A stretch of 64,000 bases of DNA from Roseibium sp. MMSF_3544 (GTDB taxonomy: Bacteria; Pseudomonadota; Alphaproteobacteria; Rhizobiales; Stappiaceae). This document shows, piece after piece, positions 1-9,210 of this stretch (position 1 is the stretch's first letter; every line of letters starts with the position of its first letter). The DNA lies in assembly GCF_030732845.1 (NCBI RefSeq), contig NZ_JASHKA010000016.1, positions 89,153-153,152 of the forward strand. Reading direction: 5' to 3'. The position numbers and the translations under genes are program-made. Below the pieces are notes generated by a model. The model did not search any database and was not told the origin of the DNA. It saw nothing but the letters and a program-made list of their open reading frames with translations.

Positions 1-702
1 GTCGGGCGCAGGGGACATGCGCACCCGGTAATGCCATCGCACGAGACTGCCAGGCTGAATCAGGTCGGTATCGCCGATTGCTTCATCAGAAATCATCAGG
101 CGCGGGCCGAATTCCATGCCGCCGGCCAACTTGTCAGGCTCCGCCTCGATCACGTCGGTGATGCGGACGGTCGTACGCCCAAGTGCCAATGTTTCTCCAA
201 CGGAGACATCGAGACGGGCCAATAGGGCGAGGTCAACGACAGCGCCCCAAACCCCGTCGGTCTTTGCAAGGGCGTCGTTCAGCGGTTGACCAGAGGCAAG
301 GTCGAGCGTCCCGTAGAGCGGATAGGAGCCGTCAACGGCCTTGAGTTCCACAAGCGCCTGATCGCCCGTGTCGGACCGCCGTGACATGGCGCGCAACGTC
401 GCGACGCGCGATACGGAGCCGAGCGTTTCCAGAAAGGCGACTTCCTCGTCGCCTGCCTGCCGGTGGATCAGCGAAAAGGAGAGATCGCCGCCAAGAATTG
501 ACTGGCCTTCATTCGCAATGCCTTCGGTCAGCGCACGCGAAAGCGATGTCACGCCGGCGATTGCGGCCACTCCGAGCGCGATACAGGCAATGAAGATGTA
601 AAATCCTCTTAAGCCGCCCCGCAATTCCCTCAGAGCAAAGCGTGTTGCCAGCCTGAAGGTCTGGTTCCCCGCCTGAATGTTTGCAGGAACAAAACTGCTC
701 AT
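1..702 (-). CDS. ABC transporter permease, YbbP/FtsX-like (partial, 3' end outside window)
   Basis: The first 234 codons of an inner-membrane permease; the rest lies left of the window. A hydrophobic segment (YIFIACIALGVAAIAG) near residues 34-50 is followed by a periplasmic MacB-like domain with alternating strands, as in YbbP/FtsX-type permeases. The start ATG overlaps the stop of the upstream ATPase gene by four bases (ATGA), so the two are co-translated. In E. coli the same pair, ybbA-ybbP, lies divergent from tesA, exactly as here. The family is thought to extrude lipids or lipoproteins or to act on the envelope; the substrate is unknown. Family assignment is from the sequence and context; function is inferred. 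Confidence 0.85.
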   Translation of the reverse strand, partial: MSSFVPANIQAGNQTFRLATRFALRELRGGLRGFYIFIACIALGVAAIAGVTSLSRALTEGIANEGQSILGGDLSFSLIHRQAGDEEVAFLETLGSVSRVATLRAMSRRSDTGDQALVELKAVDGSYPLYGTLDLASGQPLNDALAKTDGVWGAVVDLALLARLDVSVGETLALGRTTVRITDVIEAEPDKLAGGMEFGPRLMISDEAIGDTDLIQPGSLVRWHYRVRMSPAPD

Positions 703-1418
703 GCAGAGACCTCTTTCTGAAGGTCTGTCTCACCAAGTTGCGCTTCTTCGATCTCGCCGGACCGCACTCTGATCATGCGGTCACATCGTTCTGCAAGACC
801 TGGATCGTGCGTCACCAGCACAAGGGTCGTCTTGCGCTCGCGCTGGACGTTGAACATCAGCTCGACAATCTGGGTGCCGGTCGAGTCGTCCAGGTTTCCG
901 GTCGGCTCGTCCGCAATCAGGATTTCGGGCTCGACCACAAGCGCACGCGCGACCGCGACCCGCTGCTGTTCACCACCGGACAATTGCGCCGGATAGTGCT
1001 GCAGCCGGTGACCAAGGCCGACAGCCTCCAGTTCCGCCTTCGCCTTGTCAAAGGCAGACGGGTCGCCAGCAAGCTCAAGCGGCACGGCAACATTTTCAAG
1101 AGCGGTCATGTTGGGAACGAGATGAAAGGACTGGAAGATAATGCCAACATTGCGGCCACGAAAGCGAGCGAGCTGATCTTCCGACAGCGGTCCGAGCTCC
1201 GATCCGGCAACACTCACGTTGCCCTCGTCTGCACGCTCAAGGCCCGCCATGACCATCAGCAGCGTAGACTTGCCTGAGCCGGAGGGGCCGACGAGCCCGA
1301 CGGATGTTCCCTTTTCGATATCAAGGTCAATGCCCTTCAGGATATGAACCCTGCCGGCGCCTTCTCCTAGGGTCAGATGAACTTTCTTGAGAGAGATCGC
1401 CGGAGTATCTGTCATCAT
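699..1418 (-). CDS. ABC transporter ATP-binding protein, YbbA/LolD family
   Basis: 239-residue nucleotide-binding subunit. Visible motifs: Walker A GPSGSGKST near residue 44, Q-loop IIFQSFHLVP, signature LSGGEQQR, Walker B ILIADEPTG and the H-loop THD. Length and motif spacing match the MacB/LolD/YbbA class of ATPases, which drive mechanotransmission-type permeases rather than substrate translocation through the membrane. It partners with the overlapping downstream permease and is divergent from the tesA-like gene, with about 120 bases between them. The start ATG ATG gives two adjacent choices. Confidence 0.93.
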   Translation of the reverse strand: MMTDTPAISLKKVHLTLGEGAGRVHILKGIDLDIEKGTSVGLVGPSGSGKSTLLMVMAGLERADEGNVSVAGSELGPLSEDQLARFRGRNVGIIFQSFHLVPNMTALENVAVPLELAGDPSAFDKAKAELEAVGLGHRLQHYPAQLSGGEQQRVAVARALVVEPEILIADEPTGNLDDSTGTQIVELMFNVQRERKTTLVLVTHDPGLAERCDRMIRVRSGEIEEAQLGETDLQKEVSA

Positions 1419-1540
1419 AAGACCTTTACAAGGAGCAATTTTAACGTCTTCCTAAACATCGACTGCCCTCGACATTTAGACGCTGAGCGACCATATGGGC
1501 CTGATGTGGTTGATCTTCCAGTCCTGAAAGAGTTTTTAGC

Positions 1541-2170
1541 GTGAACCGAATCTACGCAATTTTTGGTCTCCTGGTTTTCTGCCTTGCCCCTGTTACAGCC
1601 CTTTCCGCGGACCTGAAGCTGGTTGTTCTCGGTGACAGCTTGACGGCAGGGTATCAGCTGGCGCCGGAGGAAGGGTTTCCGGAGCAGCTGCAAAAAGTGC
1701 TCGACGCGCGCGGTCATTCTGTTGAAGTGGTGAATGCGGGCGTCTCCGGTGACACATCGTCGGGAGGGCTTTCGCGTCTCGACTGGTCGGTTGGAACCGA
1801 CGTCGACGCCGTGATCGTCGAGCTTGGCGCGAACGACGCCCTGCGCGGTATCAAGCCTGAGTTAACCCGCAAAAACCTTGATGAAATCACCAAGCGTCTT
1901 CGGGAACGCGGCGTGGAAGTGTTGCTGGCGGGCATGCTGGCACCACGCAATCTTGGTCCCGAATATGCTGACGCCTTCGATCCGATCTATTCGGACCTTG
2001 CCAAGGCCCACGGCGCTCTGCTTTATCCGTTCTTTCTGGAAGGGGTCGCGCTCAATCCGGACCTCAACCTGTCTGACGGCATGCATCCCAATGCGGATGG
2101 CGTGGCCGTGATCGTTGAAAACATCCTGCCGAAAGTGGAAGAGCTTTTGGCAAAAGCCCAGTCTTCCTGA
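1541..2170 (+). CDS. tesA: Periplasmic arylesterase / acyl-CoA thioesterase I (SGNH hydrolase)
   Basis: 209-residue SGNH hydrolase that cleaves thioesters and esters in the periplasm. It has an N-terminal signal peptide (hydrophobic residues 5-21, cleavage after the ALSA region). Block I is GDSL with the nucleophile Ser33, block III is GAND, and block V DGMHPN supplies the catalytic Asp and His. Length matches TesA/lysophospholipase L1. The start is GTG. Divergent linkage to the YbbA/YbbP pair is the same as in many proteobacteria and supports the assignment. Confidence 0.92.
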   Translation: MNRIYAIFGLLVFCLAPVTALSADLKLVVLGDSLTAGYQLAPEEGFPEQLQKVLDARGHSVEVVNAGVSGDTSSGGLSRLDWSVGTDVDAVIVELGANDALRGIKPELTRKNLDEITKRLRERGVEVLLAGMLAPRNLGPEYADAFDPIYSDLAKAHGALLYPFFLEGVALNPDLNLSDGMHPNADGVAVIVENILPKVEELLAKAQSS

Positions 2171-2232
2171 GGGGACGGCCCCGCCTCCCGGACACCGGCC
2201 GCCCTTTCTTCAGAAATCAAAAGGAATGCCTG

Positions 2233-3285
2233 ATGGAACAGCGCCGTCTTGGCCGTACCGATGTTGAGGTGAGTGCTCTTTGCCTCGGAACCATGACCTT
2301 TGGCGAACAGAACTCCGAAGCCGAAGGTCACGCACAGATGGACGTCGCCTTCGACAAAGGGATCAATTTTTTCGACGCCGCCGAACTTTATCCGATACCT
2401 GCGAAACGGGAAACGCAGGGCCGGACGGAAAGAATTATCGGAACGTGGTTCAAGAAGTCAGGTCACCGCGACAAGGTTGTCATGGCCACAAAGGTGGTTG
2501 GCCGTACCGTCATGGACTGGTTCCGCGAAGGGGGAGAAACAGGACAGCTGACACGCAAGCAGATCGAGTTTGCGGTCGACCGGAGCCTGAAGAACCTTCA
2601 AACCGACTATATCGATCTTTACCAGATCCACTGGCCCGACAGGAACGTGTCCGGGTTCGGGTCCAACCCGGCGCGCTGGAAAGACGCAGAAGCGGTGGAG
2701 AACGAGAACAGCATTCAGTCGACGCTGGAAGCCATGAAAGATCTGGTGAAGGCCGGCAAGGTTCGCCACATCGGTGTGTCGAATGAAAGCTCCTGGGGCA
2801 CCATGCGTTACGTCGGTGCTTCGGAGCATCACGACCTTCCCAGGATCGCTTCCATTCAGAATGCGTATTCGCTCGTGAACCGGACCTTCGAGACCGGACT
2901 TGCCGAAGTCGCACGCCGTGAGAATGTCGGCCTGCTTGCCTACTCGTCGCTTGCGCAGGGCTACCTTACCGGAAAGTACCGGAACGGCGCCCTTCCGGCG
3001 GGGGCGCGGAAAACCCTGTTCAACAAGATGCAGCGCTACGAGCATCACCGGACCTTCGAGGCCGTGGATGCCTATTGCGATCTGGCGCAGGAAGCCGGTC
3101 TCGATCCTGCGCAAATGGCAATCGCCTTTGCAAAATCGCGCAGTTTCATGACTTCCGTTATCATTGGCGCAACGCGGTTGGATCAGCTGGAAAGCGATAT
3201 CGCTGCCGCTGATCTTTCCCTGAGCACGGATATTCTCGACAAGATCGACGCCATCCATCAGGAGTTCGGCAATACAGCGCCATAG
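2233..3285 (+). CDS. Aldo/keto reductase, Tas-like
   Basis: 350-residue NADP(H)-dependent oxidoreductase with an (alpha/beta)8 barrel. The N-terminus RRLGRTDVEVSALCLGTMTFG is typical of the Tas subfamily. DAAELYP carries the catalytic Asp and Tyr, VVMATKV the Lys, and DYIDLYQIHWPD the substrate-side His. The C-terminal IIGATRLDQLESD segment binds the cofactor 2'-phosphate. E. coli Tas can complement tyrosine auxotrophy, but the natural substrate is not known. It lies 62 bases after tesA on the same strand and may share its transcript. Confidence 0.9.
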   Translation: MEQRRLGRTDVEVSALCLGTMTFGEQNSEAEGHAQMDVAFDKGINFFDAAELYPIPAKRETQGRTERIIGTWFKKSGHRDKVVMATKVVGRTVMDWFREGGETGQLTRKQIEFAVDRSLKNLQTDYIDLYQIHWPDRNVSGFGSNPARWKDAEAVENENSIQSTLEAMKDLVKAGKVRHIGVSNESSWGTMRYVGASEHHDLPRIASIQNAYSLVNRTFETGLAEVARRENVGLLAYSSLAQGYLTGKYRNGALPAGARKTLFNKMQRYEHHRTFEAVDAYCDLAQEAGLDPAQMAIAFAKSRSFMTSVIIGATRLDQLESDIAAADLSLSTDILDKIDAIHQEFGNTAP

Positions 3286-3488
3286 GGCGCGGCTCAGCGG
3301 ATTTTCCCGCAGGACGTTCAAAAGAATCAATTTCGCCCGTTTTGCCAGATTGGCCCTGGATCAGCAGCGACGTTCGACGCTTCATGGCGCGAATTCCGAT
3401 TCAGCGTCAAAACCTTAGATTTTTGTCTTGCGATTTTCATGAAGTTGATTCCTCATGGCTTTTGTCAGCGACAGCGGAGGGAGTGCCC

Positions 3489-4025
3489 ATGCCGCGCCTA
3501 TTCACAGGACTTGAGATTCCGTCCCAGACGGGCCTCATGCTCTCAATGCTCCGGGGAGGCCTTCGGGGCGCACGCTGGATTGATCCAGAAAACTATCACC
3601 TGACCCTGCGCTTCATCGGCGACATTGACGACCGTACCGCCGACGAGGTGGTTGCAGCGCTCGACCGGGTCCGGCGCGATCCGGTTGAAATCCGGCTGAA
3701 TGGTCTCGGTTCGTTCGGCAACGGCAAACCGCATGCGGTCTGGGCCCGGGTGGAGCCGACCGCCCAGCTTGCTGAACTTCAGGCCGAACAGGAGAGGATC
3801 CTGCAGCGCCTCAACCTGCCGGCGGAACGGCGCAAGTATATTCCGCACGTGACCATCGCGCGCTGCAAGACCTCGACGAACGAGGATGTCGCCAAGTGGC
3901 TCAGCGAACGCGGGAATTTCCAGGCGCCGTCCTTCGTCGCCGGACGTTTCGTGCTGTTTTCCGCCAAGGCGAGCGTCGGCGGAGGTCCTTATCTTGTGGA
4001 AGAGGCCTATCCGCTGGCCGCATGA
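3489..4025 (+). CDS. thpR: RNA 2',3'-cyclic phosphodiesterase (2H family, LigT)
   Basis: 178-residue 2H phosphoesterase that hydrolyses RNA 2',3'-cyclic phosphate ends to 2'-phosphate. Both signature HxTx motifs are present: HLTLRF near residue 37 and HVTIAR near residue 120. The start at 3489 (MPRLFTGLEIP) matches the usual N-terminus; a longer frame upstream has no family similarity. The 3' end overlaps the convergent glycosyltransferase gene by 19 bases. The 200 bases upstream hold no other gene. Confidence 0.9.
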   Translation: MPRLFTGLEIPSQTGLMLSMLRGGLRGARWIDPENYHLTLRFIGDIDDRTADEVVAALDRVRRDPVEIRLNGLGSFGNGKPHAVWARVEPTAQLAELQAEQERILQRLNLPAERRKYIPHVTIARCKTSTNEDVAKWLSERGNFQAPSFVAGRFVLFSAKASVGGGPYLVEEAYPLAA

Positions 4026-5269
4026 GGTTCCAGCAAACCGGCATAGACATCAAGCGTGCGCGCGCACATCGTCTCGACGGAAAAGTTCTGGCGGACATGG
4101 GCCAGGGCCCTCTCCGTCATTGCCTTTCTTGCCTCGTCCGGCTGGTTGAGCGCTTCGCGGATGGCATGTGCGAGCGCGGCGGTATCGCCCGGTGCGACAC
4201 GCCAACCGGTGCGCTCATCTTCGCCAACCTCCGGCGGCGCAAGAACGGTTTCCGGGACAGCACCGTGATTTGAAACAATAACGGGAACATCAGCTGCCTG
4301 CGCCTCGACGGCGGCGCGTCCGAACGCTTCCGGTTCCACGGAGGCGACGACTGCAAGATCTGAAAGTGCGAGGGCCGCCGGGACATCCGCGCAGTGACCG
4401 ACAAGTCGGACCTGATCCTGCAAGCCGTGTTCAGCAATCAGGTTCTTGAGTTCCGAGAGATATCCGTCTCGGCCCTGTGCGTCGCCTGCAAGAATGGCGA
4501 TCGGCTCTTCGAGGCCGCCGTCCCTCAATAGCGCCATCGCCTCGATGAGGACCTTCTGGCCCTTCCAGGCGGTCAGGCGCGCCATGTTGAGAATGATCGG
4601 ATGCCCTGCCGGGATGCCCCAACTGTCCTTCAATGCCTGCTGCCGCAGCGCGCTGACATTTTCCGGATCCAGGCTCTTGAGGTCCGAACCTCGCGGGATG
4701 ACGCGAATCCTGTTTCCGGCAAGGGGGTGGCGGGTTCTGATGAGATCAGCGATGAATTGCGAATTGGCGATAACCGCGTCGCCGCGGGCCATGACGGAAT
4801 TGTAGAACGCCTTCAGGGCGTTCGTCTGGTTATAGGTGCCGTGATAGGTCGTCACGAACGGGGTCTTGGTTCGCCGTGCCGCCCGCAGGGCCGACCAGGC
4901 AGGCGCCCGGCTTCTTGCGTGAATGATGTCTACATTGCGCGCGCCGATGAGATCCGACAGCGCTGACGCGTTTTTCCAGAGCGTCACAGGGTTCTTCGAT
5001 TTCACCGGCAAAACGATATGCTCAGCGCCGCCTGCTTCAAGCTCGGGAACGAGCTGGCCACCCTGGCTGACAACAAGTGCAGTCCCCCCGGCTTCGGCGA
5101 TTGCCCGCGCAACATCGAGCGTCGTTCTTTCCGCGCCGCCGGAATTGAGATCCGGTATCACTTGCAAGACCGTGGTCGCAGGAGGAAGCTGACGCAATTC
5201 TTGAGCCTTTTCAATCCGGGATTGGTGTGCCAAACGGCTGATTGGAAATGAAGATCGAATGAGAGCCAT
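4007..5269 (-). CDS. Glycosyltransferase family 4 protein
   Basis: 420-residue GT-B glycosyltransferase. The N-terminal domain begins TTVLQVIPDLNSGGAERTTLDVA, the acceptor-side glycine loop of GT4 enzymes. The C-terminal domain has ILNMARLTAWKGQKVLIEAM and VASVEPEAFGRAAVEAQA, the EX7E-type motif binding the nucleotide sugar. It is probably cytoplasmic and transfers a sugar to lipopolysaccharide or another envelope glycan; the acceptor is unknown. The open frame continues upstream to 5917, but that part is antisense to the hydrolase gene, so the ATG at 5269 is used. This leaves only 3 bases to the divergent hydrolase start. Confidence 0.88.
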   Translation of the reverse strand: MALIRSSFPISRLAHQSRIEKAQELRQLPPATTVLQVIPDLNSGGAERTTLDVARAIAEAGGTALVVSQGGQLVPELEAGGAEHIVLPVKSKNPVTLWKNASALSDLIGARNVDIIHARSRAPAWSALRAARRTKTPFVTTYHGTYNQTNALKAFYNSVMARGDAVIANSQFIADLIRTRHPLAGNRIRVIPRGSDLKSLDPENVSALRQQALKDSWGIPAGHPIILNMARLTAWKGQKVLIEAMALLRDGGLEEPIAILAGDAQGRDGYLSELKNLIAEHGLQDQVRLVGHCADVPAALALSDLAVVASVEPEAFGRAAVEAQAADVPVIVSNHGAVPETVLAPPEVGEDERTGWRVAPGDTAALAHAIREALNQPDEARKAMTERALAHVRQNFSVETMCARTLDVYAGLLEPHAASG

Positions 5270-5272
5270 AAT

Positions 5273-6067
5273 ATGGGTGGACAGGAACCGCAATTCATCC
5301 AGGTCGGAAAAAACGGCACCGCCCGGCAGATCGCCGTCGATACGGTGCCCGGCAGTGGGCCTTGTCTTCTCTGGCTGTCCGGCTTCAAGTCGGACATGAC
5401 CGGATCCAAGGCCGAAGCGCTCGCGGAATTCGGGCGCAACAACGGCCAGCAGGTTGTCCGCTTCGACTATTCCGGCCACGGCCGATCCGGAGGAAATTTC
5501 GAAGATGCCTGTGTGTCCGACTGGCTCGAAGAAACCGAAGCCGTGTTTGACCTGTTCTGCGACGGTGACACCATCCTGGTCGGATCGTCCATGGGCGGCT
5601 GGATTGCGTTGCTTTTGGCGCTGAGCCGATCCGCCAAGGACCGGATCAAGGGGCTCGTCCTGATCGCGCCAGCCGTTGATTTCACCGAGGAGATCATGTG
5701 GAAGCAGCGGTTTTCGGAAGAGATCAGGACCGCAATCCTTCAAGAAGGACGCTGGGCGCAACCGTCGGACTACAGCGATGATCCCTATGTCATAACCCGC
5801 AAACTGATCGAGGACGGCCGCCAGCATCTGCTGCTCGACAAGGACCTGCACCTGGGTGTTCCGCTCACGATCCTGCAGGGGGCACTCGACCCCGACATAC
5901 CGGCAAGCCACGTTCAAAGACTTGTCGAAGTCCTGCCGCGGGACGATGTCACCTTCTCCCTAGTGCCTGACGGTGATCACAGGCTGTCCAGGCCACAGGA
6001 TATTGAGTTGCTCCTGCGCGCGGTTCAGGATCAAATTGACGGCGTTCAATCGACCGCGAACGAGTAG
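5273..6067 (+). CDS. Alpha/beta hydrolase (ABHD10-like)
   Basis: 264-residue alpha/beta hydrolase. The nucleophile elbow GSSMGG sits near residue 106, the strand-loop VVRFDYSGHGRSGG precedes it, the acid is in QGALDPDIP and the His in DGDHRLSRP. The pattern resembles ABHD10-type acyl-protein or acyl-glucuronide esterases, but the substrate cannot be told from sequence. Its start is three bases from the divergent GT4 start, so promoter elements must lie inside coding sequence of the neighbour or one of the starts is internal. The next gene follows by about 35 bases. Confidence 0.87.
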   Translation: MGGQEPQFIQVGKNGTARQIAVDTVPGSGPCLLWLSGFKSDMTGSKAEALAEFGRNNGQQVVRFDYSGHGRSGGNFEDACVSDWLEETEAVFDLFCDGDTILVGSSMGGWIALLLALSRSAKDRIKGLVLIAPAVDFTEEIMWKQRFSEEIRTAILQEGRWAQPSDYSDDPYVITRKLIEDGRQHLLLDKDLHLGVPLTILQGALDPDIPASHVQRLVEVLPRDDVTFSLVPDGDHRLSRPQDIELLLRAVQDQIDGVQSTANE

Positions 6068-6102
6068 CGTTCTCCGCGGTCCGCGTCATGACGGGGTCCG
6101 AT

Positions 6103-6561
6103 ATGCCGCTGCTTCATTTTTCGATTACCGCGACGGACCCGGAACACGTCGCGAGGGAACTTGCGGTGATCCTCGGGGGCAGGGCGATGCCGTTTCCGCC
6201 GTTTCCGGACAGTTGGATTGCCTTTGGCGCTGAAGACAACGGGACCGCGATCGAGGTCTATCCCGTGACCCATATCCTTGATGCAGGTGAGACGCAGGTG
6301 GATTGCCTGGTCAACAGGCCCGATACAGGCCGGACTTTTGCCCACGCGGCAATCGGTTCCCCGCTTGAGGTGCACGCGCTGCTTGATATCGGTGCGAAAA
6401 ACGGCTGGCTTGCGCGAAAATGCAATCGTGGTCCTTTCGAGTGCGTCGAAATCTGGCTCGAAAACCGGTTGCTGATCGAGGTTTTGGACCAAGCCATGCA
6501 GGCGGACTACCGCAAAGGCATGACAATGGCCAATTGGCAATCGATGTTTGGCCTCGATTGA
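6103..6561 (+). CDS. VOC-superfamily (glyoxalase-like) protein
   Basis: 152-residue protein beginning MPLLHFSITATDPEHVARELAVILGG, the first beta-alpha-beta module of vicinal oxygen chelate proteins. The second half (VHALLDIGAKNGWLARKC, then WLENRLLIEVLD) fits the second module. A GGGG stretch 6 bases before 6103 favours this start over 6088. Metal ligands are not obvious, so it may bind rather than catalyse. It probably shares a transcript with the hydrolase upstream. No specific function is assigned. Confidence 0.7.
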   Translation: MPLLHFSITATDPEHVARELAVILGGRAMPFPPFPDSWIAFGAEDNGTAIEVYPVTHILDAGETQVDCLVNRPDTGRTFAHAAIGSPLEVHALLDIGAKNGWLARKCNRGPFECVEIWLENRLLIEVLDQAMQADYRKGMTMANWQSMFGLD

Positions 6562-6584
6562 GGCGATACCCCGGGGTCCGGAAC

Positions 6585-7226
6585 CTAAACGGGCAAAGTT
6601 TCGCGCCCCTGTTTCTGTACCTTGTACCAGGCCCAGAACAATCGGGCGGCCACGGCGCGGTTTGGAGCCCATTCCGCAGCGATTTTGTCCAGTTCCTTTG
6701 GCCCGGGCTTTTCGCCCAGCCCCAGTGCATTGGCGACGGCAACCTGAAGGGCAAGATCTCCGCTTGGAAAGATGTCCGGATGCCCGGCACAAAACAGCAA
6801 AAAAATGTCCGCGCTCCAGCGGCCGATGCCCTTGATGGTGCAAAGCATGGCATGTGCATCTTCGGCCGGTCTGGCCGCGAGCTTCGCCAGATCAAGTCCA
6901 TCTGCACAAGCTGTCGAGACGGCTCGGAGTGTTCGGATTTTCGGGCGGGACAACCCGGCGCCGGCGAGGTCTTCATCTGAAAAGACGGCCAGACGTTCTG
7001 CCGTCAACGGGACCACAAGCTTTTGCAAACGGGCAAAGATCGCAGCGGCGCTCGCGACGGACACCTGCTGACCGGTGATAATCTGCGCCAGACCCTCAAA
7101 ATCCGCGGACCGCCGGCGCAGCGGCAAAGGGCCGGCAATGCGCGCAATCTCTTCAAGGCGGGGATCGCCCGCGATCAGGGCAATCAGACCTTCCTGCACA
7201 TCGGCGTCCGTGGCAATCGGTTTCAT
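6585..7226 (-). CDS. DNA-3-methyladenine glycosylase II, AlkA-like (HhH-GPD)
   Basis: 213-residue base-excision repair glycosylase that removes alkylated purines. The helix-hairpin-helix is IKGIGRWSADIFLLF, followed by the GD motif with catalytic Asp in FPSGDLAL. ITGQQVSVASA matches the first helices of the HhH-GPD fold. It is shorter than E. coli AlkA because it lacks the N-terminal mixed beta domain, as do many alphaproteobacterial homologues. ATG 7226 is preferred; a GTG at 7247 would add seven residues. It is convergent with the VOC gene and divergent from gluQRS. Confidence 0.88.
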   Translation of the reverse strand: MKPIATDADVQEGLIALIAGDPRLEEIARIAGPLPLRRRSADFEGLAQIITGQQVSVASAAAIFARLQKLVVPLTAERLAVFSDEDLAGAGLSRPKIRTLRAVSTACADGLDLAKLAARPAEDAHAMLCTIKGIGRWSADIFLLFCAGHPDIFPSGDLALQVAVANALGLGEKPGPKELDKIAAEWAPNRAVAARLFWAWYKVQKQGRETLPV

Positions 7227-7342
7227 CTTGTTGGGCAGACCTTGCACTCTTGCGTGGTGTGGCGGGAATGGTAGTTATACCGATGCTCCTCGGACATGCA
7301 GTCATGTCTGCACCCGCGTCAACCCGGTTCGGCCCGTTTTCC

Positions 7343-8227
7343 ATGACCCAACCCGTCTTCCGTTTCGCACCGTCCCCGAACGGGCATCTGCATATCGGTC
7401 ATGCACTGTCCGCGCTTTTGAACATGCGTGCGGCGGTCGCGCTCAATGGCCGCTTCCTGGTGCGCGTGGAGGACATCGACCAGACGCGGTGCACGTCACA
7501 GCTTGAAACGGAGATGTTCGAAGATCTTGCCTGGCTTGGTCTTTCAACGGAGGAACCGGTTCTGCGCCAGTCGGAGGCCTTTGCGCATTACCGGGCGGCA
7601 CTGGAGCGTCTCCAGGATATGGGGTTGGTCTATTCCGCTTATCTGACGCGTGCGGAAATCAAGCGCTTTGTGTCTGACTATGAAGACGGCGGAGAGGTCT
7701 GGCCGCGCGATCCGGACGGGGCTCCGCTTTATCCCGGCGACCTCGCCGTGCTCTCCGAAGAAGAAAAAGGGGCGCGAGCGGAAAGCGATGCGCCGTTTGC
7801 CCTGCGTCTTGATATGAAGAAAGCTCTTGCCGTCATCGGAAAGGACCTCTCCTGGGACGAAACAGGCGCAGAGGGCCGGTCACTCTTCGAACCGGTCCGG
7901 AGCGAGCAGGTCGACGCGAATGCCTGGGGTGATGTGGTCCTGGCGCGCAAGGAGACGCCGACGAGCTATCATTTGTCTGTCGTTGTCGATGACGCCCGGC
8001 AAGGCATCACGGATGTGCTGCGCGGGCAGGACCTCTTTCACGCGACCAGCGTCCACCGCGTGCTTCAGGAACTACTCGGCTTGCCGGCACCGCGGTACCG
8101 GCATCACCGCCTGGTTCTCGGTCCGGACGGGCGCAAACTGTCGAAATCCAATCAGGATACCAGCCTGCGGTCCCTTCGCGAGGCAGGTCTGACACACGCC
8201 GAATTGCGCAAGCGCATAGGGCTTTGA
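7343..8227 (+). CDS. gluQ: Glutamyl-Q tRNA(Asp) synthetase
   Basis: 294-residue paralogue of the GluRS catalytic core that glutamylates queuosine at position 34 of tRNA(Asp). The start MTQPVFRFAPSPNGHLHIGHA carries the HIGH signature; the KMSKS equivalent is KLSKSN near residue 270. The C-terminal anticodon-binding domain of true GluRS is missing, which defines GluQRS. Cysteines of the zinc site seen in E. coli YadB appear absent. The frame is open back to 7250 but family members begin here. Divergent from the AlkA-like gene. Confidence 0.93.
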   Translation: MTQPVFRFAPSPNGHLHIGHALSALLNMRAAVALNGRFLVRVEDIDQTRCTSQLETEMFEDLAWLGLSTEEPVLRQSEAFAHYRAALERLQDMGLVYSAYLTRAEIKRFVSDYEDGGEVWPRDPDGAPLYPGDLAVLSEEEKGARAESDAPFALRLDMKKALAVIGKDLSWDETGAEGRSLFEPVRSEQVDANAWGDVVLARKETPTSYHLSVVVDDARQGITDVLRGQDLFHATSVHRVLQELLGLPAPRYRHHRLVLGPDGRKLSKSNQDTSLRSLREAGLTHAELRKRIGL

Positions 8228-8235
8228 CAAGAGGC

Positions 8236-9210
8236 CTATTGCAGCCCGGATCCAAACCAGAGGTTCAAGAACCAGACCCAAAGACTGGTGGTCAGGATGG
8301 CGCTCAGCGTTGTCATGGTGATCGCATTTGCAGACATCGCGTGCCCGGTTCCGTACCGGTTGGCAAAGATGTAGGGGTTCACGCCAGTTGGGCAACTCGC
8401 CGCCAGGGTGGTGGCAGCCACCCAAAGAGGCGGCAGCTGGAACAGGAACGTGCCTGCCAGGAAGATTGTTGCCGGCATGATGAATATCTTGATCAGACTG
8501 AGCAGGAACCCGGGCAGGATGTTGCCGCGGATACCGTATTGAACCAGGCTCATACCAAGTGACAGCAGGGCGAGCGGCAAAGCAGTCGCCGCGATCCTGT
8601 CCAGAATATCCTGCCCGATTTCCGGCAGCGATAACCCGGTCTGACGCCAGACCAATGCGAGAAGGATTGCGACGATCAACGGGTTCGTCAGAACTTTCCG
8701 AGATGTGCCGAGCACGATTTTCGCGACCGGGGGCATCGCCTGCCCGCTGTCTATGGCCGCGGCGCGCTCCATGGCAACCGTGATGATCACTGTCATCATC
8801 ATCAGGTGGATCGACAGGACCAGCAGGATGGGCACAAGGCCCGCTTCCCCGTAGACGGCGGAAACCACGGGCATGCCGATCAGAAGAAGATTTGCAAACG
8901 AGGCCGAGACACCGCCGATTGCGCCGGCACGTGCCTCTCGGCCAAAACCGCGGCGGATGATGGTTGATCCCAGGAACCAGGCTACGGAAACACCGAGAAA
9001 GTAACAGGCCCAGAGCGCAAACGGATTTTCTGCCGAAAAGTCGGCTTCTGTCAGGGAGCTGAACAGAAGAACCGGTACGGCGACAACGAAGACGAATTGA
9101 CCCAGAGCGTCGCTGACGGACTGCTTCAAAATGCCGAAGCGGGCGAGGCAATAGCCGATTCCAATCAGCAGAAAAACCGGTGCAACAATGGAAAGAGTAT
9201 GTGCGAGCAT
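8236..9210 (-). CDS. AEC-family transporter (auxin efflux carrier-like)
   Basis: 324-residue polytopic membrane protein. The N-terminus MLAHTLSIVAPVFLLIGIGYCLARFG and the helical repeat with SCPTGVNPYIFANRYGT near the C-terminus, where helices break on Pro/Gly, are typical of the AEC/BART superfamily. About ten hydrophobic segments can be seen. Bacterial members carry malonate, malate or other organic anions; substrate unknown. ATG 9210 was chosen over a TTG at 9261, which has no ribosome-binding site. It is convergent with gluQ, 8 bases apart. Confidence 0.87.
   Translation of the reverse strand: MLAHTLSIVAPVFLLIGIGYCLARFGILKQSVSDALGQFVFVVAVPVLLFSSLTEADFSAENPFALWACYFLGVSVAWFLGSTIIRRGFGREARAGAIGGVSASFANLLLIGMPVVSAVYGEAGLVPILLVLSIHLMMMTVIITVAMERAAAIDSGQAMPPVAKIVLGTSRKVLTNPLIVAILLALVWRQTGLSLPEIGQDILDRIAATALPLALLSLGMSLVQYGIRGNILPGFLLSLIKIFIMPATIFLAGTFLFQLPPLWVAATTLAASCPTGVNPYIFANRYGTGHAMSANAITMTTLSAILTTSLWVWFLNLWFGSGLQ

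Noticed and set aside
5270..5917. N-terminal extension of the GT4 glycosyltransferase frame
   Set aside because: Antisense to the alpha/beta hydrolase gene, and the GT4 fold begins after 5269.
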